A DNA stretch of 64,000 nt, from positions 84,501 to 148,500 of the forward strand of contig NZ_CP080623.1 of NCBI RefSeq assembly GCF_019599045.1. Direction: 5' to 3'. The notes under the pieces are model-generated. The model searched no databases. It was not told the DNA's origin and saw only the letters and a program-made list of their open reading frames with translations. Below, piece by piece: positions 44,106 through 54,973 of this stretch. How positions within the stretch are numbered: the stretch's first letter is position 1; every line of letters starts with the position of its first letter. The translations under genes were made by a program, and so were the position numbers. This DNA comes from Roseovarius sp. SCSIO 43702 (GTDB lineage: Bacteria > Pseudomonadota > Alphaproteobacteria > Rhodobacterales > Rhodobacteraceae).

Positions 44106-46145
44106 ATGCCCGGCGCTGCCACGCTTTTGCGCGATGTGTTTGGATTCGACGCCTTCCGTCCCGGACAGGAGGAGATCGTCCACTCCGTCACCACGGGCCA
44201 GAACGTGTTGGCCATCATGCCGACGGGCGGCGGCAAGTCCTTATGTTATCAACTTCCCGCGCTCATGCGCGAGGGTGTTACCGTCGTCATCTCTCCGCTC
44301 ATCGCGCTCATGCGCGATCAGGTCCGCGCCCTGCGCGCGGCGGGTGTCGAGGCGGGGGCGCTCACCTCCGGCAACACCGAGGAGGAAACCGACGCGGTCT
44401 GGGCCGCGCTTTCCGAAAATCGGCTGAAACTTCTCTATATCGCACCCGAGCGGCTTGCCGCGGGATCGTCGCTCGGCATGCTCCGCCGGGCGGGCGTCTC
44501 GCTCATCGCGGTGGACGAGGCGCACTGCGTCTCGCAATGGGGACATGACTTCCGGCCCGACTATCTTCGCATCGGTGAATTGCGGCGCGCGCTGGGTGTG
44601 CCCCTCGCCGCCTTCACGGCCACGGCCGACGCCGAAACACGCGACGAGATCGTCGAGAAGCTCTTCGACGGGCAACCTCCCATCACCTATCTTCACGGGT
44701 TCGACCGGCCCAACCTCCACCTGGCCTTTGCCCCCAAGGACGGCCCGCGCCGCCAGATCATGAATTTCGCCGCCGCCCGACAGGGACAATCCGGCATCGT
44801 CTACTGCGGAACGCGCGCCAAGACCGAGACACTGGCTCAGGCGCTGCGCGAGGGGGGGCACAATGCCGTTGCCTATCACGGCGGGATGGAGGCTGACGAC
44901 CGCCGCCAGGTCGAGCATCGCTTCAACACCGAGGACGGGCTTGTCGTCGTGGCGACGGTGGCTTTCGGCATGGGCGTGGACAAGCCCGACATTCGCTGGG
45001 TCGCCCACGCCGATCTGCCCAAGTCGATCGAAGCCTATTACCAGGAAATCGGCCGCGCCGGACGCGATGGCGCACCGGCCGAAACGCTCACGCTCTTCGG
45101 CCCTGATGACATTCGCCTGCGCCGCGCCCAGATCGACGAAGGCCTCGCCCCGCCCGAGCGCCGCATGGCCGATCACGCCCGGCTCAACGCGCTTCTCGGC
45201 TTGGCCGAGGCCCAGACCTGCAGGCGTGCCACTCTCCTGCGCTACTTCGGCGATTCGGAAACGACCTGCGGCAATTGCGACCTTTGCGACAATCCCCCCG
45301 ATCTCTTCGACGGGACCGAGGCCGTGCGCAAGGCGCTTTCGGCAATCCTGCGCACGGGCGAGTATTTCGGCGCCGGCCACCTGATCGACATCCTGACCGG
45401 CAACGATACCGAAAAGGTGCGCGCCCGCGGACACGATCGGCTTCCGACCTTCGGCGTTGGCCGCGATCTGCCGCACGGCGAGTGGCAAAGCATCTTCCGG
45501 CAGATGATGGGTCTTGACCTCGTGCGCCCCGATCCCGACCGGCATGGCGCCCTTCGGATGACCGAAGGCGCCCGCCCGGTGCTGCGCGATGAGGAAAACG
45601 TCACGCTCCGACGCGACACGCTCGCCTCCAAATCCCCACGCCCGGCAGTCAGGACGCTTGTTTCGGACGAGGACGCGCCGCTCCTTTCCGCGCTCAAGGC
45701 CAAGCGCCGTGCGTTGGCCGAGGCCGCGAACGTGCCCGCCTACATCGTCTTCAACGATCGCACCCTCATCGAGATGGCCGAACGCCGACCCGCCACGCTC
45801 GACCAGATGGCGGGTATAACGGGCGTGGGCGCCAAGAAGCTCGAACAATATGGCGACGCCTTCCTCACCGTGATCACCGGCGCCTCCGAGCAGGTCCACC
45901 CGACCCGTCGCAAGCTGGCAGGAAAGGAGGCAGGAACGCTCTACGACCGGCTGCTCGACGCACAGAACAGTCTCAGACAGGGCGAGTCGGGTACCGAGAA
46001 ACCGCTTACATGCTCCACATCTCTCTTGGCCAGGCTCGCCTCCAGCCGGCCGCGCGATACGGCCGGTCTCGTTCGTATTCTTGGAGAGCGGCGCGCCGAG
46101 CGGTTCGGCCCCGCCTTTCTGGACGTTCTGGCTGACGCGGACTAA
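44106..46145 (+). CDS. recQ: ATP-dependent DNA helicase RecQ
   Basis: A 3'-5' helicase for RecF-pathway recombination and replication restart. The 679-residue product has helicase motifs IMPTGGGKSLCYQLPA, VDEAHCVSQWGHDFRP, YQEIGRAGRDG, the RQC zinc cysteines in CRRATLLRYFGDSETTCGNC plus DLC, and a C-terminal HRDC domain (about 525-600), followed by a longer tail than in E. coli. It precedes yaaA by 31 bases and the two are probably cotranscribed. Confidence 0.97.
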   Translation: MPGAATLLRDVFGFDAFRPGQEEIVHSVTTGQNVLAIMPTGGGKSLCYQLPALMREGVTVVISPLIALMRDQVRALRAAGVEAGALTSGNTEEETDAVWAALSENRLKLLYIAPERLAAGSSLGMLRRAGVSLIAVDEAHCVSQWGHDFRPDYLRIGELRRALGVPLAAFTATADAETRDEIVEKLFDGQPPITYLHGFDRPNLHLAFAPKDGPRRQIMNFAAARQGQSGIVYCGTRAKTETLAQALREGGHNAVAYHGGMEADDRRQVEHRFNTEDGLVVVATVAFGMGVDKPDIRWVAHADLPKSIEAYYQEIGRAGRDGAPAETLTLFGPDDIRLRRAQIDEGLAPPERRMADHARLNALLGLAEAQTCRRATLLRYFGDSETTCGNCDLCDNPPDLFDGTEAVRKALSAILRTGEYFGAGHLIDILTGNDTEKVRARGHDRLPTFGVGRDLPHGEWQSIFRQMMGLDLVRPDPDRHGALRMTEGARPVLRDEENVTLRRDTLASKSPRPAVRTLVSDEDAPLLSALKAKRRALAEAANVPAYIVFNDRTLIEMAERRPATLDQMAGITGVGAKKLEQYGDAFLTVITGASEQVHPTRRKLAGKEAGTLYDRLLDAQNSLRQGESGTEKPLTCSTSLLARLASSRPRDTAGLVRILGERRAERFGPAFLDVLADAD

Positions 46146-46176
46146 GTGAGACGCCACAGGTCCGAAAGGAAATCGC

Positions 46177-46932
46177 ATGCTGATCGTCGTCTCGCCCGCC
46201 AAGAAACTCGACATGGAACCCGCGGCCGGCTTTGTCTCAAGCGAACCCGCCTTCGCCGCGCGCGCGCAGGAACTGGCCGGTATCGCGGGAAAGCTCGACA
46301 CGGACGGTCTTCGAAAGCTGATGGGCATCAGCGAGAATCTCGCCAAGCTCAATGCCGACCGTTTCGCGAATTTCGGCGAGATGGAGACGAAACAGGCCGC
46401 GCTCGCCTTTGCCGGGGATACATATCAGGGGCTCGAAGCCAAATCCCTCGACGAGGACGAGATGGCTTGGGCGCAGGACCACCTTCGCATCCTCTCGGGG
46501 CTCTACGGCCTTCTCCGGCCCCTCGACCGGATCGAGCCTTATCGGCTCGAGATGGGCAGCCGTCTCGAGACGCCGCGCGGCAAATCGCTCTATGACTATT
46601 GGGGCGACACGCTCGCACAGGCGCTCAACGCGCAGGCGGAAAAGCTGGGCACCGAGACACTCGTCAACTGCGCGAGCCAGGAGTATTTCGGCGCCGTCTC
46701 GCCCGATGCGTTGAAACTCAGGGTCATCACGCCGGTCTTCATGGAAGAGAAGAACGGCGAGCCCAAGGTGGTGAGCTTCTATGCCAAGCGCGCCCGTGGC
46801 GCGATGGCCCGGTTCATCGTGCAGAAGCGGCTGACCGACCCTGATGCACTGCGGGATTTCGACAGCGGAGGCTATGAGTATCGCGCCGACCTGTCCGAGG
46901 GCGACCGGATCGCCTTCGTTCGTCCGGGCTGA
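46177..46932 (+). CDS. yaaA: Peroxide stress resistance protein YaaA
   Basis: YaaA limits free iron and thereby oxidative DNA damage in peroxide stress; the fold binds DNA. The 251-residue product begins MLIVVSPAKKLDMEP and has the family segments LRILSGLYGLLRPLDRIEPY, LVNCASQEYFGAV and SFYAKRARGAMARF. Length and motifs are those of DUF328. GAAAGGAAATCGC precedes the ATG. It is convergent with the histidine kinase gene (22 bases). Confidence 0.95.
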   Translation: MLIVVSPAKKLDMEPAAGFVSSEPAFAARAQELAGIAGKLDTDGLRKLMGISENLAKLNADRFANFGEMETKQAALAFAGDTYQGLEAKSLDEDEMAWAQDHLRILSGLYGLLRPLDRIEPYRLEMGSRLETPRGKSLYDYWGDTLAQALNAQAEKLGTETLVNCASQEYFGAVSPDALKLRVITPVFMEEKNGEPKVVSFYAKRARGAMARFIVQKRLTDPDALRDFDSGGYEYRADLSEGDRIAFVRPG

Positions 46933-46954
46933 GCCGGTTCACCTGATCCGCCCG

Positions 46955-49279
46955 TCACTCGGGCTCCGGCGCGCCGGAGGGAGAGCGGACATCGACTGGA
47001 CAGGCGGCCTCGATCCGTTCCACGAGCGGCCCCTTGCGCAGGGGCTTCGTCAGGTAGTGGTCGAGACCGGCGGCAAGAATGTCCTCCGCATCACCGGACA
47101 TGGCATGCGCCGTCATCGCGACGATCGGCACATGGCCGCCCCTCTTCGCCTCCAGCGCACGGATCGCCCTCGTCGCCTCCTTGCCATCCATTTCCGGCAT
47201 CGAGATGTCCATGAAGATCACATCCGGGCCGATTTCCTCGAAAAGCGTCACGGCTTCCCGTCCGTTTCCGGCAAAAGCGATGTCCACGTCGAGCGACTTG
47301 AGCATCTTCGAAAACACCAATTGATTAGTCTTGTTGTCCTCGGCCGCGAGGACACGCATCCGCCGCTTCTCAGCGCTCCGAGGCGTCGCTGGCTCTTGAA
47401 GCTGCCGTCGGCGGCTGGCCCGAAACACGGGCTCATGACCGGGTGGCGCGCCGTCGCCCTGCGCCTTGCCGTCGCGCGGCGCGGCCCTGAAGACCAGCTG
47501 CGTGGCCAGGGCGGCATCGCTTTCGGAACGACCGTCGCGCCGCTTGGTCGGCCGCGCTGAAACTGCGCCCATCGCCGCGAAGAGTTCGGCACGCGCCATC
47601 GGTTTCTGAACCACGCGCGCGACGTGCCGCATCGCGGGCTCGCCCTCCGAGGCCTTGCTGGAGTTGCTCAGCACGATGACTGGCAGATCATGCCCCGTCT
47701 CCGCCATTGCCTCGGCAAGCTCGAACCCGTCCATGCCCGGCATCTCGTGATCGGCCACCACGAGGTCAACATCTCTGTCCTGTTCGATCAGCCTGAGCGC
47801 TTCGGGCGCAGAAGCACATCCCAGCACCCGCAGGCCGAGCTGGCCGAATTGGCGCTCGAGGATGAGCCGGTTGGCGTCCTTCGCATCGACGACCATGACC
47901 GTCGAGACGCCCGGCCCCGGCAACACCGGCTCGGGCGGCGCCGGTTCCGCCACCCGAAGCGACAACCCGATGCCGAAAACCGAGCCCGCCCCCTCGCGGG
48001 AGTCGCACCAGATCTCGCCATCCATCAGCCTGACGAGCTTCTGAGAGATCGCAAGACCAAGCCCCGTACCCTCGAACTTCCGGCTTTGCGCATCGTCCAC
48101 TTGGTTGAACTCCCCGAAAACATGATCGACCTTGTCCGCGGGGATGCCGATGCCGGTATCCTCGACCAAGATATGCAGCCGCGCGATGTCCCCGTCCCGA
48201 TCCACGCCGACGACGCGGATCAGCACATGGCCCTCCTGCGTGAACTTGACGGCGTTGCCGATGAGATTGGTCAGGACCTGCCGCAAGCGCCCCCGATCAC
48301 CGATCAGCCGGGTCGGCAGAAACAGGTCGTAATCGAGCATAAGGTCGACGCCCTGATCCCTCGCCTTGGGCTGCATGAGCATGATCACTTCATGCAGGCA
48401 CCGCTCGAGATCGAAGGGTTCGGGATGAAGAACAAGCTTCTCCGCCTCGATCTTGGAGTAATCGAGAACATCGTTGATGATGACCAGCAGCGCCTCGCCG
48501 GAGTTCCTTATCGTGGTGGCATAGAGCCGCTGTTCGTCGGTCAACTCGGTCTCGCGCAGGAGATCCGCCATGCCCACGACACCATTCATCGGTGTGCGTA
48601 TCTCGTGGCTCATGTTGGCGAGAAACGAGGACTTGGCCCTGTTCGCTGCTTCCGCCCTTTGTTTGGCCTCGCGCAGCTTCTCCTGGTAGCGCACCGTATC
48701 GGTGATATCGAGCGCGAGGCTCACCACGTCGCCACTCGTTCCCCGTTCGTCGAGGAGCTTGATCGACCGGCCGTTCCAGAGCCTGATGACACAGGGCGGC
48801 TGCTCCTCTCCCTGCCAACGGTCGAGCATCATCTCGCGCCATGCTGCGGGCGATACATCCCCGATATCGACGATCCCCTCCTCGGTGGCGAATTGCAGGA
48901 TCTCGACGTAGGAAATGCCCGGCTTGATGTCCTTCAGCCCGTCGAAGACCGACAGGTAGGCATGGTTCGCGGCGATCATCCGGCCGTCCGCATCAAAGAA
49001 CGCGAAACCGTCCTGGATCGTTTCGATCGAATGCCACAGACGCCGCTCGGCCACTTCGACCTTCTCGTTCGCGACCGTGAGCTCGGTCTTCACGCGCTGG
49101 TTTTCGTCCTCGACATCGCGCACCTTTGCGCGGGTTTCCACGATTTCATCCGACAGGGCGCGCGCATGCTTCCCCAGCTTGCGGTTCGCGGCATGAAGCT
49201 CCGCCTGCTTCTGCTCGAGCAGTCGTTCCGCGGCAAGTCGTCCGCGCCGTTCCTCCGCCAGCTTGTTGGCAAGGTTCAT
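46955..49279 (-). CDS. Hybrid sensor histidine kinase (PAS-HisKA-HATPase-REC-REC)
   Basis: A 774-residue cytosolic hybrid kinase. Order: coiled coil (1-85, [20 protein letters not shown]), PAS (about 85-195, [20 protein letters not shown]), HisKA with phospho-His in [18 protein letters not shown], HATPase_c ([20 protein letters not shown]), REC1 and REC2. REC2 is intact ([26 protein letters not shown]). REC1 keeps the phospho-Asp ([12 protein letters not shown]) but reads [10 protein letters not shown] where most receivers have VDDN, so one metal-binding acid is missing. No membrane segment and no HPt domain. The start at 49279 follows GGAG; an in-frame ATG at 49324 is less likely. The output partner is not in the window. 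Confidence 0.9.
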   Translation of the reverse strand: MNLANKLAEERRGRLAAERLLEQKQAELHAANRKLGKHARALSDEIVETRAKVRDVEDENQRVKTELTVANEKVEVAERRLWHSIETIQDGFAFFDADGRMIAANHAYLSVFDGLKDIKPGISYVEILQFATEEGIVDIGDVSPAAWREMMLDRWQGEEQPPCVIRLWNGRSIKLLDERGTSGDVVSLALDITDTVRYQEKLREAKQRAEAANRAKSSFLANMSHEIRTPMNGVVGMADLLRETELTDEQRLYATTIRNSGEALLVIINDVLDYSKIEAEKLVLHPEPFDLERCLHEVIMLMQPKARDQGVDLMLDYDLFLPTRLIGDRGRLRQVLTNLIGNAVKFTQEGHVLIRVVGVDRDGDIARLHILVEDTGIGIPADKVDHVFGEFNQVDDAQSRKFEGTGLGLAISQKLVRLMDGEIWCDSREGAGSVFGIGLSLRVAEPAPPEPVLPGPGVSTVMVVDAKDANRLILERQFGQLGLRVLGCASAPEALRLIEQDRDVDLVVADHEMPGMDGFELAEAMAETGHDLPVIVLSNSSKASEGEPAMRHVARVVQKPMARAELFAAMGAVSARPTKRRDGRSESDAALATQLVFRAAPRDGKAQGDGAPPGHEPVFRASRRRQLQEPATPRSAEKRRMRVLAAEDNKTNQLVFSKMLKSLDVDIAFAGNGREAVTLFEEIGPDVIFMDISMPEMDGKEATRAIRALEAKRGGHVPIVAMTAHAMSGDAEDILAAGLDHYLTKPLRKGPLVERIEAACPVDVRSPSGAPEPE

Positions 49280-49466
49280 GCCGATGCTCCGCGACCATTC
49301 CCCTTTTGCGTCACCCTCGCGCATCCTGGTGAAGAATTCGTTTCTCTCCGCCGTCGCGGACCTACCGGCGACGCATCACTGATTTCGAGCCGGCCCGGAA
49401 TCGTGGACAGGATGGGGTTCCCATGTCACGATGAAGTCATTTCCGACTTTATCTTACGAGGACGCC

Positions 49467-52400
49467 ATGCTCCGCCGGCTTATCTCCACAGTTCTTCTCC
49501 TCATTCTCGCACTTCCGGCAGCGGCCGAATCTCCCGTTCCCGACCGGCGTTTCGCAGTCGTTCCCAACATGGATTTCTACGGCGCCGACCTGCAATCCAT
49601 CTTTGACACCTCCTACGATGCCTGCCGCCTCGCCTGTTTGAACAACGCCGATTGCGCCGCCTTTACATTCAACACGAAATCCAAGGCGTGCTTCCCGAAA
49701 TCCAGCATCAGCGACCGCGTCCCGTTCGAAGGCGCCTATTCCGCGCGCGCGCTGCCGACCGATCCGGCGGTGCTGCAGGCGGCCGATGCGCGCCGGGCCG
49801 ACCTCGGCTTCCTGACCGATTACGCCATGGATAACGTCCGTGACCTCGCGCTTCGCATCGGAACCCTGCATCCCGCCGGCGACTGGACCGAGGAGCAGCT
49901 TCTCCAGGCTGCGCGTGACCGGGAGGCGCAGGGCGACATCCTGAACGCGATGCGCTGGATGGGAGCCGCGGTTTCGCTCTCGGACACCGCCGATCAATGG
50001 ACCGATTACGCCCGGCTGTCGCTCGCATTGCAGCATTCCAACAGCAGTGAACGGCGGGAAAACATCCGCCGCGCCATCAACGCTTCCACGAACGCCTATT
50101 TCCGCGCACTCAGCCCACCCGCGCAAGTGAGCGCGCTGGTCGTCCTGGCAGAAGCGCTCGAACAGGACGGGCAAGGCCGCGACATGATCCGTGCCCTTCG
50201 GCTCGCGGAGGATATCCAACCGCGGGACGACGTGCTCGCCATGCTTGATGAGGCTATCGGCAAATATGGCTTCCGCATCGTCGAACATCGTGCCGACAAC
50301 GAGGCCGCGACGCCCCGTATCTGCGCCGAGTTCTCCGAACCCCTTGTCGAAAGCGGCATCGATTACGCGCCCTTCGTCAGGCTGCCCGATTCCGGCCTCG
50401 TGGTGCAGGCAGACGAGAACCAGCTTTGCATCGACGGCGTGCAACATGGCGAACGCTACACCGTCACCTTCCGCGAAGGCATGCCCGCCGCGAGCGGCGA
50501 AGAGCTGGCCAAGGATGTCGACATCTCGCTCTACATCCGTGACCGCTCGCCCAAGGTGAACTTCCCGGGCCGCGCCTATATCCTGCCCCGCGCGGCGGAT
50601 GCGGCTCTCCCGATCGAGACGGTCAACCTCGACAAGGTGGAACTCACGCTCAATCGCGTCTCGGATCGCAATATCCTCCGCGCGATACAGGAGGATCTCT
50701 TCGGCCGGCCGCTTTCGGAATACGATGTGGAGTATTTCGAGGACGATATCGCCGAGAAGGTCTGGACCGGCACGGGTGAGGTTCAGAACGAGTTGAACCA
50801 GACCATGACGACGCGCCTGCCCCTGGGCGACGTGCTGGCCGACATGGAGCCGGGCATCTACACCCTCCGCGCCCGCATCAAGGGCGTGCCGATCTACGAC
50901 GATCCGGGTGCGACGCAATGGTTCGTCCTGACCAACCTCGGGCTCACCACGCTCGCGGGAACGGACGGGCTGCATGTGTTTGCCCGCGGTCTTTCCGACG
51001 CTGATGCGCTCGAAGGGATAACCCTGACGCTTCTGTCGCGCTCGAACCGGGAGCTTGCCACGGCCACCACCGACGCCAACGGTCACGCGCGTTTCGAGCC
51101 GGGCCTCACCCGTGGCACGGGCGGCGCGGCGCCGGCCATGGTGCTCGCGCGCCAGGGAGAGCAGGATTTCGCGTTCCTGTCTCTCACCGACCCCGCCTTC
51201 GATCTTTCCGATCGCGGCGTCGAGGGTCGCCCTGCCGCGCCCGCGATCGACGTGTTCCTCGCCACCGACCGCGGCGCCTATCGTGCCGGCGACGTGATCC
51301 ACGCAACGGCGCTCGCCCGGGACGCGCTTGCCGAAGCCGTTCCGGGCCTGCCGCTCACCGCGATCCTGACGCGGCCCGACGGGGTGGAGTACTCCCGCCA
51401 TCTTTCCTCCGATGATGCGGCGGGCGGCCATGTTTTCGAGTTGCCTGTCGCGACCACCGCGCCGCGCGGCACATGGCGCCTCGACATCAAGGCCGACGTG
51501 GACGCCGATCCCCTGGCCACCGAAACCGTCCTGGTCGAGGATTTCCTGCCCGAGCGCATCGACTTCGACCTCGCGCTTCCCGAGACTCCGCTGCGTCCCG
51601 GTGAGGTCGTGCCGCTCACCATCGACGCCCGCTATCTCTTCGGCGCGCCCGGTGCCGGCCTGACCGCCGAAGGAACGATCACGCTTCGCGCCAAGCGGGA
51701 GCTGGATGCGTTTCCGGGCTACCTCTTCGGCCGCCACGACGAGGGGGCCTATCCCGTGTCGACCTACATGGGCGACGGCCCGACCGACGCAGCGGGCCGC
51801 CTCGTGACCGAGATCGAGCTGCCCGAGGCCGAGGTCGCGGACCGGCCGCACGAGGCCACACTCACCATACGCGTGAGCGAGGGCTCGGGCCGCCCGGTCG
51901 AGCGCCGCCTGACCCGCATGCTGGCCCCGTCGCAAACGATGATCGGGATCAAGCCGGCCTTTGACGGCGTCGTGCCCGAAGGCGCCGAGGCGTCGCTCGA
52001 GGTAATCGCCGTCGGGCCCGACCTCGACCGGAAGGCGCTGCCGATCAGATGGACCGTCAACCGCGTCATGACCCGCTACCAATGGTATCAGCAATACGGC
52101 AACTGGAACTGGGAGCCGATCACCACGCGCGAACGTGTCTCGACCGGCGAGGCCACGACCGGGCCCGATCCGCTCACGGTCATGGCCCCGGTCGAATGGG
52201 GCCGCTACGAGCTTGTCGTCGAAAGCACCTCGGGCGACTATGTTTCGGCCTCGCATGATTTCTACGCCGGCTGGTATGCCCCTGCGGATGCGTCGCAGAC
52301 GCCCGACACGCTGGAACTCTCGCTTGATCGCGAGAAATACGCGCCGGGCGACACCGCGCAGCTTCGCATCGTGCCGCGCTACGCCGGCACCGCGCTCGTC

Positions 52401-54896
52401 ACCGTGATGTCGAACCGCGTGATCGACATGAAAGCGGTCGAGGTGCAGGAAGGCGAGAACACGGTGTCCCTGCCCGTCACCGACGACTGGGGCGCGGGCG
52501 CCTATGTCACGGCCCAGGTCATCCGTCCGATGAACGTGGCCGCCGATCAGAATCCCGCGCGCGCACTCGGCCTCAGCTATGCCAGCATCGATCCGGGCGA
52601 CAGGAAGCTCTCGGTCACGATCGACGCGCCCGACACGATCCGCCCGCGCGGTCCGCTCGAAGCCACGGTCAATGTCGGCGGGGTGCCGCAGGACGAGACA
52701 GGCTATGTCACCCTTGCTGCGGTCGATGTGGGCATCCTCAACCTCACCGGCTTCGACGCGCCCGATCCATCCGCGCACTATTTCGGCCAGCGGCGCCTCG
52801 GCGTCGAGATCCGCGACCTCTATGGCCGCCTCATCGACGGAATGAACGGCGCCCCCGGCCAGGTCAGGTCGGGCGGTGGCGAAGACAGCGGGATGAGCAT
52901 GGAATCGCCACCCCCGACCGAGGACCTCGTGGCCTATTTCACCGGCCCGCTCACGATCGGCCCGGATGGCACGGCATCGGCCAGCTTCGACATCCCCGAC
53001 TTCAACGGCACGGTGCGTCTCATGGCCATCGCGTGGACACCGAAGGCGGTGGGCGAGGCAGAGACCGATGTGCTGATCCGCGATCCGGTGGTCGTGACCG
53101 CATCGCTCCCTCGCTTCCTCGCCCCCGGCGACCGGAGCGAGATGCTTCTCGAGATCGTCCATGCCGACGGTCCCACGGGGCGCATGGGCCTCGACATCTC
53201 GGCCGATGGGGTGATGATCGGCGACGGAACGCCATCGGGCATCGACCTGGGCGATCAGGAAAAGGCCACGCTCAGCGTGCCGGTGTCGGCGGACGAGGTG
53301 GGCGATCACGCCATCCGCATCGCCCTCACCACCCCGGACGGACAGCAGCTCACCAAGTCCCTCACACTACCTGTGCGTGCCAACGATCCGGCCGTGTCCA
53401 GAACGCGCCGCTTCTCCCTTGCGGGGGGCGACACCTTCACGCTCGACGAGGCGGTCTTCGCGGGCTTCCGCCCCGGCACCGCCGAGGCGGTTCTCTCCGC
53501 CGGCCCCCTCGCGCGGCTCGACGCGCCGTCACTCCTGCAGTCGCTCAACCGCTACCCCTACGGCTGCACCGAACAGGTCGCCTCCCAGGCGATGCCGCTT
53601 CTCTATTTCAACGAGGTCGCCTCGGCCCTCGGCCTTGGCGATGCGGACCGGATCGAGCAACGCATCAACGACGCCGTGAACCAGATCATGACCCGCCAAT
53701 CCTCGAACGGGGCCTTCGGTCTCTGGCGCGCGGCGTCGGGGGATTTCTGGCTCGACGCCTATGTCACGGACTTTCTCAGTCGCGCCCGCGCCGAAGGACA
53801 CGAGGTGCCTGACCGCGCCTTCTCCATGGCGATGGACAACCTGCGCAACCGCGTGAACTACGCCCCCGACTTCGACGACGGCGGCGAGGATATCGCCTAC
53901 GCGCTCATGGTTCTGGCCCGCGAAGGCGCGGCCAAGATGGGCGATCTGCGCTACTATGCCGACGTCAAGGCCAACGATTTCGGCACACCCCTGGCGCTTG
54001 CCCAACTGGGCGCGGCGCTTGCCTCCTACGGGGATCAGACACGGGCCGACCGCATGTTCCGCGCGGCACTCGATCAAGTGTCGAAGGTCACCGAGGCCGA
54101 GGGCCAGGTCTGGCGCTCGGACTACGGCACGCGCTATCGCGACCGCGCGGGCGTCATCGCACTCATCACCGAAGCCCGAAGCGAAGTGGCCGACAGCGCG
54201 ACCTTCGATACCGCGCTGGGACGTACCGGGCCGCACATGTCCACGCAGGAGCAATCCTGGACGCTGCTCGCCGCACATGCGCTCATCGACACGCCCGGCA
54301 GTTCCGAGCTCACGCTCAACGACGCGCCTGTGGCCGGATCTCTCGTGACGAGATTCGACGCGGAGACGATGACGCCGAAACGGATCGGCAACACCGGCAC
54401 GTCCGAGGCCGACATCACCCTCACCACGATCGGCGTGCCCGACGTGCCTGAACCCGCCAGCGGCTACGGCTACATGATCGAGCGTGCCTATTTCGACCTC
54501 GACGGAGAGCCCGCATCGGTTGCCAACGTGGAAAGCGGCACAAGGCTCGTCGCGGTGCTGACCGTTCGGCCCTCCAACGATGCCGAGGCGCGGCTCATCA
54601 TCGACGATCCGCTGCCAGCGGGGCTCGAGATCGACAACCCCAACCTCCTGCGGTCGGGCGACGTGAACGGGCTCGACTGGATCAAGACCGTTTCCACCGA
54701 AACGACAGAGTTCCGCTCGGACCGCTTCATCGCGGCGGTGAACTGGCGCGGGGATGAGGCGTTTCGCCTCGCATATATCGTGCGCGCGGTGTCGCCGGGG
54801 ACGTTCCATCATCCGGCGGCAACCGTCGAGGATATGTATCGCCCCGAGTACCGGGCGCACACCGATACCGGCCGAATGAACGTCGGACGCCGGTAA
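49467..54896 (+). CDS. Bacterial alpha-2-macroglobulin with N-terminal PAN/apple-like domain
   Basis: A 1809-residue secreted protease trap. It has a signal peptide (MLRRLISTVLLLILALPAAA), then a PAN/apple-like domain (about 30-90, CRLACLNNADCAAFTFNTKS), the macroglobulin domains, and the complement-like thioester domain with GCTEQ (Cys1367, Gln1370). It lacks the lipobox of the E. coli YfaS-type protein, so it is probably soluble in the periplasm or anchored otherwise. Trapped proteases are bound covalently through the thioester after bait cleavage. The start at 49467 is chosen over an in-frame ATG at 49431 to give a normal signal sequence. It is followed 77 bases later by pbpC, the common partner. 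Confidence 0.93.
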   Translation: MLRRLISTVLLLILALPAAAESPVPDRRFAVVPNMDFYGADLQSIFDTSYDACRLACLNNADCAAFTFNTKSKACFPKSSISDRVPFEGAYSARALPTDPAVLQAADARRADLGFLTDYAMDNVRDLALRIGTLHPAGDWTEEQLLQAARDREAQGDILNAMRWMGAAVSLSDTADQWTDYARLSLALQHSNSSERRENIRRAINASTNAYFRALSPPAQVSALVVLAEALEQDGQGRDMIRALRLAEDIQPRDDVLAMLDEAIGKYGFRIVEHRADNEAATPRICAEFSEPLVESGIDYAPFVRLPDSGLVVQADENQLCIDGVQHGERYTVTFREGMPAASGEELAKDVDISLYIRDRSPKVNFPGRAYILPRAADAALPIETVNLDKVELTLNRVSDRNILRAIQEDLFGRPLSEYDVEYFEDDIAEKVWTGTGEVQNELNQTMTTRLPLGDVLADMEPGIYTLRARIKGVPIYDDPGATQWFVLTNLGLTTLAGTDGLHVFARGLSDADALEGITLTLLSRSNRELATATTDANGHARFEPGLTRGTGGAAPAMVLARQGEQDFAFLSLTDPAFDLSDRGVEGRPAAPAIDVFLATDRGAYRAGDVIHATALARDALAEAVPGLPLTAILTRPDGVEYSRHLSSDDAAGGHVFELPVATTAPRGTWRLDIKADVDADPLATETVLVEDFLPERIDFDLALPETPLRPGEVVPLTIDARYLFGAPGAGLTAEGTITLRAKRELDAFPGYLFGRHDEGAYPVSTYMGDGPTDAAGRLVTEIELPEAEVADRPHEATLTIRVSEGSGRPVERRLTRMLAPSQTMIGIKPAFDGVVPEGAEASLEVIAVGPDLDRKALPIRWTVNRVMTRYQWYQQYGNWNWEPITTRERVSTGEATTGPDPLTVMAPVEWGRYELVVESTSGDYVSASHDFYAGWYAPADASQTPDTLELSLDREKYAPGDTAQLRIVPRYAGTALVTVMSNRVIDMKAVEVQEGENTVSLPVTDDWGAGAYVTAQVIRPMNVAADQNPARALGLSYASIDPGDRKLSVTIDAPDTIRPRGPLEATVNVGGVPQDETGYVTLAAVDVGILNLTGFDAPDPSAHYFGQRRLGVEIRDLYGRLIDGMNGAPGQVRSGGGEDSGMSMESPPPTEDLVAYFTGPLTIGPDGTASASFDIPDFNGTVRLMAIAWTPKAVGEAETDVLIRDPVVVTASLPRFLAPGDRSEMLLEIVHADGPTGRMGLDISADGVMIGDGTPSGIDLGDQEKATLSVPVSADEVGDHAIRIALTTPDGQQLTKSLTLPVRANDPAVSRTRRFSLAGGDTFTLDEAVFAGFRPGTAEAVLSAGPLARLDAPSLLQSLNRYPYGCTEQVASQAMPLLYFNEVASALGLGDADRIEQRINDAVNQIMTRQSSNGAFGLWRAASGDFWLDAYVTDFLSRARAEGHEVPDRAFSMAMDNLRNRVNYAPDFDDGGEDIAYALMVLAREGAAKMGDLRYYADVKANDFGTPLALAQLGAALASYGDQTRADRMFRAALDQVSKVTEAEGQVWRSDYGTRYRDRAGVIALITEARSEVADSATFDTALGRTGPHMSTQEQSWTLLAAHALIDTPGSSELTLNDAPVAGSLVTRFDAETMTPKRIGNTGTSEADITLTTIGVPDVPEPASGYGYMIERAYFDLDGEPASVANVESGTRLVAVLTVRPSNDAEARLIIDDPLPAGLEIDNPNLLRSGDVNGLDWIKTVSTETTEFRSDRFIAAVNWRGDEAFRLAYIVRAVSPGTFHHPAATVEDMYRPEYRAHTDTGRMNVGRR

Positions 54897-54973
54897 GCCG
54901 GCGAGAGGATCAGCGTGGGAGGCCTCTTCACCTCCCCACGCCGAAGGGGAAACCACCCGAGGGGTCGCTTGCG

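Noticed and set aside
49449..53309. A 1286-codon frame opposite the alpha-2-macroglobulin gene
   Set aside because: Antisense shadow; composition is His/Arg/Gly-rich and no domain is seen.
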